Below, in pieces: positions 56,800 through 64,000 of a DNA stretch of 64,000 nt (position 1 is the stretch's first letter; every line of letters starts with the position of its first letter). The DNA is from Spironucleus salmonicida. Lineage: Eukaryota > Fornicata > Diplomonadida > Hexamitidae. The notes below the pieces were generated by a model. The model did no database searches. It worked only from the letters and a program-made list of their open reading frames with translations, and was not told where the DNA came from. Position numbers and translations under genes: made by a program. The stretch is taken from the NCBI GenBank assembly GCA_000497125.2, contig CM035321.1:1020001-1084000 (forward strand). Direction: 5' to 3'.

Positions 56800-57132
56800 G
56801 GTTTTTAAATGATTAAAGAGAGTTTAGTAATTAGACGATTTTCGCTTCTTATAATAAAGAAATATCCTTGTAAATGGAAATTATGATTTTCATGTTTTGA
56901 AAATATTTGATATTCAATATATAACAATTGTATGCTGCTTAAATGGAAAATCATCATCTTAAGTCATTTTCTCATAATATTCGTAAAAATGATTTTTGTG
57001 CTAAATCAATTATCAAATTGTATAATTAGGTTTATTATGGATTTACCTTAGTTTATAGAAAGAAGTTAACTTGCATTTTTTCATGCTTGTATTATATATG
57101 TATTAGAAAGTTCCAAGGTTAGTACAAAATAA
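56800..57132. other. AT-rich intergenic stretch
   Basis: Nothing seen. Confidence 0.4.
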
Positions 57133-57453
57133 ATGTAGTTGAAAACGTTAGCATTCACGGTTGTAGACCCTACCACCATCGCACATATGAAGCCGATTAT
57201 GCGCTGCTCCCCGCGGTCGCCCAGAATTCGCCGTAACGTCACCAAATTTTCCATCGTTCTGCCACCTATCTGGAGACAGATTGAGCTGGAACTGAATAAG
57301 CCCCCACAGACTTCGGAACTGTATCGAATATAGCTGAGAACACTCAGTTACGACGACTCTCTGCAGCTCTCAGAGAGCCAGCCGGACGGGTTGTCCTTGG
57401 TGGGTGCTGTGGAGCTCTGCTGCAACTATTCGGACCTTGATTGTGATGCTTGA
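57133..57453 (+). CDS. Hypothetical 106-aa protein, AT-rich paralogue of 22257/48288
   Basis: ATG 57133 is followed at once by TAG (MQLKTLAF). TGA at 57451. Shares KPI(M/V)R-x-S, a V-L-x-P segment and DDSLQLS with the GC-rich gene in the palindrome arms, separated here by a longer linker (ELELNKPPQTSELYRIQLR). The C-terminus is acidic with three Cys (VELCCNYSDLDCDA). Homology supports reality; function unknown. Confidence 0.55.
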
Positions 57454-57942
57454 ATGACTGGAGAAGAAATAATTAAATATACTCATATTATGTTCACTTA
57501 ATAGTTTCAATTATGTAAAATAATTTAAAATAGGCAAGGTAGCAAGGTTTAACTATCAAAGGTTTTACTATATTTAAAATTGACTTTTGTGTGATTATAT
57601 TATTCATAATTCAACTAAAAAGAATATAGTGATCAAATTTGTATTAAAAACTATGCTTAGTTATATAATATATGTAATGTTAACCTTCTAAGGGTACTTA
57701 TATATAAATTTAACTAAAATCAAATCAAAATTCCGGAATGAAAATTATAGTAATTGATCATATCAGATAGGATATAAATATTTCAATAAGAATATTGATC
57801 CTGCTAAATTACATAATTATCAATATAAATATAAGTTTATAAGGTTTTCCTTACATAAATTGAATACTTAGTTTTTTTATTAGTAAATAACTGAGCCTAT
57901 TCATGATGAGGTGAAAAATCTAATATAAACTTATAGAGCAAT
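57454..57942. other. AT-rich stretch, no gene recognised
   Basis: Nothing seen up to the edge of the second inverted repeat. Confidence 0.4.
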
Positions 57943-58487
57943 CAATCAACCACTTCAGATGCGCACCGCCTCCCTCGCCCTCCAGCGGCCCGGTGCTCCC
58001 CGCGCACACTGCCGCTGCCTCAGCCGTGTCCGAGCGCCATCAGCCAGCCCTGCAGGTCGTCCGTCGTGCGCACGGTCTCGAAGTCCGGGACCTCCTCGTC
58101 GGCGAAGATCACCACCCGCACGCCGCGCACGGCCTCGCTGCGGCTCAGCACCTGCAGGTCGTACAGCTGGGCCTGCGCGTCCCCCGGCCCCACCACGTAC
58201 ACGAGGGCGCAGCCGGGGTGCAGCTGGTGGATCCAGCGCGCGCGGGCCTGGTCGTCGCACAGCGGCTCCACGAGGCGCAGGGCTCCGTGCAGCGCCACGA
58301 GCGCGCCGAGGTGCGGGTCCAGTGCCGGCTCGAAGCCAGTAATTTCCTGCATGAGGCGCGTCTTCCCGGTCCCGGGGTGGCCCAGGACCAGCACGGTGCG
58401 CAGCTCTAGGTTCTGCGCGCAGCCTCCCATTTCTGGCTGCCAGGTCGATATTATTATATAATTATTATAATAAATCAAACTATTACT
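57943..58487. repeat. Second inverted repeat, left arm (about 545 bp)
   Basis: Reverse complement of 61446-61990 with very few differences. It carries a whole GTPase gene plus its promoter. The inner edge falls at AAATCAAA, exactly where the 937-aa gene's ATG begins on the other side. Confidence 0.92.
58020..58430 (-). CDS. Divergent Arf-like small GTPase, lipid-anchored, 136 aa (copy 1)
   Basis: MGGC start indicates myristoylation and possible palmitoylation, as in Arf/Arl proteins. P-loop TVLVLGHPGTGKTRLM (residues about 12-27) is intact. The next elements are eroded: no DxxG switch II, and the NKxD specificity motif is replaced by FADEE in RVVIFADEEVPDF. The strand CALVYVVGPGD corresponds to the VYVVDSxD strand of Arls. 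It is also shorter than the usual 180 residues. Probably a membrane-bound nucleotide-binding regulator with altered specificity. HPGC and GDAQ here; HHGC and GDVQ in copy 2. Confidence 0.7.
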   Translation of the reverse strand: MGGCAQNLELRTVLVLGHPGTGKTRLMQEITGFEPALDPHLGALVALHGALRLVEPLCDDQARARWIHQLHPGCALVYVVGPGDAQAQLYDLQVLSRSEAVRGVRVVIFADEEVPDFETVRTTDDLQGWLMALGHG

Positions 58488-58631
58488 TTCCGCTCCATTT
58501 TTATCTATATACTATATTATACTATATTAAAAACTATTTTCGAATTTCTGTTTATCTAATATTATTTTTATTTTTATAATTATGATTATTATATACTAAC
58601 TAACCGATCCAAACCCCAACAAACAGCTCGC

Positions 58632-61445
58632 TCACTAACAGCCGCAGAGGCCTCTGCAACTGCCACAGTTCACGCGGCCGCACGCGCACATCACCACGCC
58701 CCTCTGAAGCCCCCTGCCGCACGCGCAAGCGACCTCCACCCAGGGCAGAATTTCGTTAATTTCCCGTTATTTCTGTTGGATCAGTTCCCGGATATTCGCG
58801 TTTTGTGCCACTTCAATTTCCACTTCAATGGAGTGGAAAGTCAAAATTGAATCGTATTCTAATTCGCCCTATTTCGCAAGCGTTTGAAGTGCTAAACCCA
58901 ATTTGCTGAGGTGATATAAGTGCTAAAATTGAAGCGTGCGGGAAAGCTGCGGCGGCGTTCCCGGCTGGGCCTGAAATTCGGGTTTTTCTAGCGTTTTACA
59001 CGCCGAAAACGCGCCAGAAAAGTGCGAATTTTCGGGAAATTTTGCAAAAATTTTCGTGTTTCTGAACGCAAATTGGAAGGGGTTTTCGTCCCCTTCCTTT
59101 TGTTATATCACTTCCCTTCCTATAACCAATTCGATTTAAACAGATTCTGACGATTCTGAGCACAAATTCGCTTCAATTTCAGTTTTTGCAGAAATTTCCC
59201 CTTCCGTTAATACGGACAATTCACTTTGATTTTCATTTTCCACTCCTATTAATTTCAACTCCTCAAAATCGTTCGCCTGAAAATCAAAATTTAAGTCGAA
59301 ATTTTCGATTTCGCGCGTCCGAACGGCCGCGATTTCCGGCCCGCAGGCGCCAAATTTCTTCAGCAGCGCCTCCTTCCGCAGCGCTTTCGCGGCGTCGATT
59401 TGCGCCTTCAACTCAGTGAAATCGGCCCCAAAACGCTCCAAAGACTCCGAAAACGCCCCAAAACGCTCCGCATCGCAGCGCTCCAGGCAGAACGCGAGAT
59501 CCTCCACTCGAAAATTTATCGAAAGTTCGGATAAAAGGAAGGAAATTGTATTATTAATCATATATTATTATATAATAAATTCAGTTTTTTCAGTTTCTGA
59601 AGTGATATAAGTGCGTTTTTTGAGCTCTTATGCGTAGGAATATAGCAGAGAATCGGCCGGAGCGATTTGCAGCAGTTTCTGCAACGGCTATAAGCGAATC
59701 GCCTAAAATGCGATGAGCTGCGCCAGCGACGAAATTGCGAGCGCGCTGGGCGGCATTTCCCTGTAGAATTCGACTAAAATGTCGATAAAAATGTCGGTAG
59801 AATTGCTGAAATCGGTCGAGAATTCAGGCGGGAAGTAGGCGTCGCTTTGCTGGATTTCGCGTTTTATTTGCTCCGTTTTCTGCTGAATTTTGTCCGTAAA
59901 ATTGAGGATTTTCTGGGTGAAAATTGAGGGTTTTTGTTTGTTAGTTTTTAGGTTTTAGAGATTTTGTTGAATTTCTGGAATTAGTGAAATTTCTGGAATT
60001 TCGACCGTTTCTGTCTTTTCTGACGTTTTTGGGATTTTTACAATTTGTTGATTTTGTGACGTTTCTGACATTTAGAGATTTTCGTTAATTTGTTCATTTT
60101 ACGGAATTAGTGAAATTTCAACTATTTGTGGAATTTGTTGAACTTCCAACTTTTCTGACAGCAGCGCCTGCTAATTCGGAGCGTTCTCGGGAGGCTGGAT
60201 GGGCGAGATCGGGTGCATGCGAATTTCTTCATTTTTATTCTCATTTTCTTGACTTTTCTAGTCTAAAATGCGATTTTCAGGCTCTGAAACTGATTTTTAA
60301 CTCTCTCCAGCTATGATTTCTAATGGCTCTAATAAGGTTTGTGACAGAATTTGGGTCTGGCTGTGCTCTGTGTCGTTAGCGTAAATGAGCTCGTCTGTGA
60401 TTTGGGCGCAAAGAACGTCGTTTCCGTACGTGAACGCGGCATCGCTCGGTTAAGGATCAGGCACCGTTAACTAAATTAGATGGTTTTGCAAAAATTCAAC
60501 AATATCGGTGCAGCAAATGGCGGAAATCAGTATGATTATATCTTCGTGGAGTTAGTGATCGCATAGCTGTTAAGCGAATGTCTTCACTTTGTCTGGTTGG
60601 CCTTTTAACTGGCTCCAGGTTTCTAGGCACTGTAAATTAGGGTTCTACTTCGCTATTTTTTCAACTGTCTTGTTAAAGTTTTTCGATTGCTAAAATAAGC
60701 ATTAGACTAGATTCGTTAATTTTTCAGCATTTGCAGAATCATTTTAAAAATCTAACAGTTGCTCTTGTAGCTATGGCAATGACGACGGTATCTGAACTTA
60801 GATCTGTTCGTTGTCGTGAACTGCACCAATCTCATTAAGATTAGAAATGCTATCAGAATTTTATGATTAAGTAGTACTTTTCACGACACTTTAATGCAGT
60901 TCATTATCTACTTATTTACTTTATTCAAAATTTTGGTCTTAAGATACATGATTTAATGTATTATTTATAGTATCTTCATCTTTTATATTTTATTCATTAG
61001 CAATTTTACTGGTTGCTAATTCATTTATTAAAATATCTAGGTCACCTTATTCGGTAGAAATAGCAATATTACTTAAATCTTCAGACTCTAATTCATGCAT
61101 AAAATCATTTAATTGGGTGTATAATTAGTTTAGTGGGCTAAATTCACTATAAAACTCAGAAATAGTTTACTTATTTAAATCTTGTATGAAGCAATACAAA
61201 GTTGATTAGTTCATGTATATTTTACATAAAACTATAAGTCTCTCTGGTAATTAATATGTTTTACATCCAGACCAAAATTAAGTCAAGGATTTTGATCGTT
61301 TAGAGCACTTTTCGATAAATTTTTAGATATTTGAACATTCTTCAGTTAATAAATTTGTTATGAACGTTGGAAGATATAGTATGAAGTCATCAGTGGCACC
61401 AAGTTAATCATAATATGAATGAAGATGCTAAAGTATATCTTCCAT
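58632..61445 (-). CDS. Large Gln-rich protein with C-terminal Cys cluster, 937 aa
   Basis: A single 938-codon frame from ATG 61445 (context aatcaaATGGAAG) to TGA 58632, with dozens of TAA/TAG read as Gln; translated line by line without a break. The first third is helical and well structured (EDILQHLHSYYDQLGATDD; LPERLIVLCKIYMNQSTLYC). A middle region of Ile/Glu/Gln-rich near-repeats follows (VEISLIPQNEQINENLQ; VEIPEISLIPEIQQNLQN). Then comes a coiled-coil part (FTDKIQQKTEQIKREIQQ; FTELKAQIDAAKALRKEALL), and last a zinc-binding-like tail CACGRGL, then CACGRVNCGSCRGLCGCQ. The tail recalls a degenerate zinc ribbon or RING. It starts 57 bp from GTPase copy 2, divergent. Family unknown. Confidence 0.85.
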
Positions 61446-61502
61446 TTGATTTATTATAATAATTATAATAATTATATAATAATATCGACCTGGCAGCCAG
61501 AA
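61446..61502. promoter_or_regulatory. 57-bp bidirectional promoter
   Basis: AT-rich DNA (TTATAATAATTATAATAATT) between the divergent ATGs of the 937-aa gene and GTPase copy 2. The other arm holds the same sequence, but there it faces the 3' end of the large gene. Confidence 0.45.
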
Positions 61503-61913
61503 ATGGGAGGCTGCGCGCAGAACCTAGAGCTGCGCACCGTGCTGGTCCTGGGCCACCCCGGGACCGGGAAGACGCGCCTCATGCAGGAAATTACTGGCTT
61601 CGAGCCGGCACTGGACCCGCACCTCGGCGCGCTCGTGGCGCTGCACGGAGCCCTGCGCCTCGTGGAGCCGCTGTGCGACGACCAGGCCCGCGCGCGCTGG
61701 ATCCACCAGCTGCACCACGGCTGCGCCCTCGTGTACGTGGTGGGGCCGGGGGACGTGCAGGCCCAGCTGTACGACCTGCAGGTGCTGAGCCGCAGCGAGG
61801 CCGTGCGCGGCGTGCGGGTGGTGATCTTCGCCGACGAGGAGGTCCCGGACTTCGAGACCGTGCGCACGACGGACGACCTGCAGGGCTGGCTGATGGCGCT
61901 CGGACACGGCTGA
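61503..61913 (+). CDS. Divergent Arf-like small GTPase, lipid-anchored, 136 aa (copy 2)
   Basis: Second copy of 58020-58430 in inverse orientation; two residue changes (P-to-H in HxGC, A-to-V in GDxQ). Intact. Confidence 0.7.
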   Translation: MGGCAQNLELRTVLVLGHPGTGKTRLMQEITGFEPALDPHLGALVALHGALRLVEPLCDDQARARWIHQLHHGCALVYVVGPGDVQAQLYDLQVLSRSEAVRGVRVVIFADEEVPDFETVRTTDDLQGWLMALGHG

Positions 61914-61990
61914 GGCAGCGGCAGTGTGCGCGGGGAGCACCGGGTCGCTGGAGGGCGAGGGAGGCGGTGCGCATCTGAAGTGGTTGATTG

Positions 61991-62674
61991 AGGCTTTAGT
62001 TTAACAGAAGTTTACTGATAAGTATTACATTAATTTGAGTTGATTTATTAATATGATATTCAAATTGTTTCTTATAGAGAGTTTATTATGCTCTAATGAA
62101 AGTAACATCACTGTTGTTATTACAAAGTAATATCGGATGAATCTAAATTGATAATATAGGTTTATTTTAGAAAATTTTAATATGTACGGAAAGAAACAAT
62201 TTAATAGAAAACTTCAAAGTTTAATACTAAGAATATTAATATTAAATTTTATTCATTTAGCTAATAGAACTATATAAAAATAAAATAATATACATTTATG
62301 AAATTAATTATTGACATATTAATTTTTAACTAGAAAACAGATAAATCTTCACTAGTTTTTTGAAACCAAAAAAAGAATGAGTTTTTTCTTTCAGTAGAAA
62401 ATAAATCATTGAGATCCGGGATAGGTATTTAGTAAAGTTAACATTTTGAAATAATAATTTTATCGTAAATATAAGATGCATTTATAAGCTGTTTATTAAG
62501 TTAAAAAATATAATTAAATTTAAGCACATATAAAATTAGATTTAGTTATTTTATTGATCAGGTATTTCTGTGAAATCATTGTATTCATGCTAATATAACG
62601 ATTATATATTAGATGAAAAGAAAAGAATATAGAATTATTATAACAAGGATATACTTATCATATATTACATTAAA
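61991..62674. other. AT-rich stretch, no gene recognised
   Basis: Nothing seen. Confidence 0.4.
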
Positions 62675-64000
62675 ATGCAGTTTGTACTAACAGTAACTTC
62701 GTAATTGTTGCTCTTTGATGATATTTAGTTTACAGAGGATAGATTTTATAACCCTCAGATTATTGAAAACTGCTTTGCTATAAATACTATATTAGAGGTA
62801 AATATAGACACTGGTTAAATATGTGTTGTGTTCGATATGCAGTATAATCCAGACTGTGATTAAATACTTCATGGTATTTATCTCGATATATAAGTTTCTA
62901 ATTGTCTTGATAGCGTTATAAGAGGTTAGATACTTAAGTATAATTATAAAGAGGATGGTCTCCTTTGCTATTATTGTCCTCTTATAGGATCTGACTCTAC
63001 TTGTAAGTTTATTTAAGAAACTTTAGCGGCCACTATTTATATTAAGTCATTGAGTAAAATGACAAATTTGCCAGTTGGATAAATAATAATAGCCCACCCA
63101 ATTAATTCAGGTTGCTATGATGATTCCTTAAATTAAGTATTTTGGTCGACAGATAAAGCTATTATTGATATATACTTAACAGGATAATGCCCAAATTCCG
63201 ATAAAGACATTTAGATATTTATATTTTATCTATATGATTTGGATAATCAAATTATTGAGCTCAATATAAGTGGATATAATGAATTGGGCGATCTTATATA
63301 TAATGAAGAATCGATAGATAATCGTGTCTAGATAACCGTAAACTATGATTTTTCAAAATATGTGCTGGATAATTTCAACTAGATGAAGGTTATGTTTTAC
63401 ATCAAGTTTAGTACCACAACAATTATTAAAACGGCATATATAAGCTTAATTTAAAGTTCATAACTTGATGTTATGTATATTAATGTTACATTTACTGTTT
63501 GGGCAGGTAGATTCAGTTTAATAGCAGATAGACTCGAAAATGCAGTAGAGCTTAACGCATTATTTATACCATAAATGCGCAAAATAAGACTTAGATATTA
63601 GATTTTTAGTATTATTACAGCAGATACAATAGATAACCTATTTTTTTGATTCATATAGCGTTGACTTTACTTTTATATATAGGGGCATTGTGTGTGATGA
63701 TAGAAACGACGGTGGGGAGTGCTCTAGAATGCTGCTAGTGCTTCAAAATATGAATCTTCTTGATGTTGAGATATTAATCCACTACTACTTCTATGATGAC
63801 TCTAATTAGGTGTATTTGTATTCTTCTACCCGAATACCTTCTGTATAAAATACCTGCTGGTCATCAATCTAAACAACCTTTAATGTAGGTGAGGTATGCG
63901 GGAACTTCATCCGGAACGCCTTCTCCCGGCAGTGCCCCTACCTGGAGCCGCAGCCCACCGAGTTCACCATCCAGATCGGCGACTTGGTCCTGGCCAAAAC
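62675..64000 (+). CDS. Large secreted or membrane-associated Cys-containing protein, frameshifted, runs off window
   Basis: ATG 62675 opens a TAR-rich frame of 324 codons (QLLLFDDIQFTEDRF; CYYCPLIGSDSTCKF; VMYINVTFTVWAGRF) that hits TGA at 63647 in a run of seven T. Removing one T restores the same protein in the next frame (FDSYSVDFTFIYRGIVCDD and on) to the window end, so this is a 1-base insertion or a sequencing error. Beta-rich with scattered Cys. From about 63890 codons change abruptly from AT-rich to GC-rich (GNFIRNAFSRQCPYLEPQ) while the frame continues. No clear family; perhaps a surface protein. Type given as CDS because the frame resumes intact. Confidence 0.65.

Larger units (their letters stand above)
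61446..61990. repeat. Second inverted repeat, right arm (about 545 bp)
   Basis: Mirror of 57943-58487. The spacer between the arms (about 2.96 kb) is almost exactly the 937-aa gene. Confidence 0.92.

Noticed and set aside
57955-58461. Other long frames across the Arf-like gene
   Set aside because: Arg/Pro/Ala-rich shadows without the P-loop; repeated in the second copy for the same reason.

Overview
The window looks like nuclear DNA from a diplomonad of the Hexamita/Spironucleus/Trepomonas group. The evidence is internal. TAA and TAG sit in frame in conserved protein families at glutamine-like positions, and only TGA ends genes. A tRNA-Gln-type gene at 15570 carries anticodon UUA. The window also holds several cysteine-rich surface proteins with CxxC repeats, one C-terminal membrane helix and a short tail, and genes usually start in a (C/T)AAAATG context with very short spacers. 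A standard-code reading shatters most AT-rich genes here; reading TAR as Gln restores them, including one 937-residue protein.

Layout. 1-2.3 kb: the 5' part of ribosome-biogenesis gene ERB1/BOP1 on the minus strand, then WD40-like remnants. 2.3-6.5 kb: two direct copies of an 880-bp cassette (Myb-like gene, small ORF, tRNA-Glu). 6.5-8.5 kb: a 243-aa unknown protein and a cysteine-rich membrane protein. 8.9-11.1 kb: a divergent pair of bacterial-type sugar enzymes, phosphomannose isomerase and a ROK glucokinase. 11.5-12.06 kb: a long ATT microsatellite. 12-16 kb: small genes plus tRNA-Arg and the recoded tRNA-Gln. 16.2-18.1 kb: an MFS transporter with a long N-terminal extension.

18.06-52.89 kb is one giant inverted repeat: two arms of about 13.0 kb (18064-31079 and 39875-52890) around an 8.8-kb spacer. 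Each arm holds a GC-rich block of small genes, a cysteine-rich membrane protein gene, an AT-rich tract with hairpins, and a protein-primed family-B DNA polymerase broken by shared frameshifts. The spacer holds different genes next to each polymerase: a membrane/coiled-coil gene and a possible minor-capsid-like ORF on the left; an A32/FtsK-HerA-like packaging ATPase and small ORFs on the right. Between them lie a dead cysteine-rich gene and a 523-aa type I membrane protein. Polymerase plus packaging ATPase indicates a degraded Polinton/Maverick-like element at the centre of the palindrome.

52.9-57.9 kb is mostly AT-rich with a few small recoded genes. 57.94-61.99 kb is a second, smaller inverted repeat: two Arf-like GTPase copies flank the 937-aa gene. 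62.7-64 kb begins a large Cys-containing protein with a T7 frameshift and an abrupt switch from AT-rich to GC-rich codons.

Gene content divides into GC-rich cassettes, often duplicated, and AT-rich single-copy genes. At least two small families have one member in each compartment (12768 with 19659; 57133 with 22257). All calls come from reading by eye; no database search was run. Because random TGA-free frames average about 64 codons, ORFs below about 150 codons without homology or conservation are tentative.
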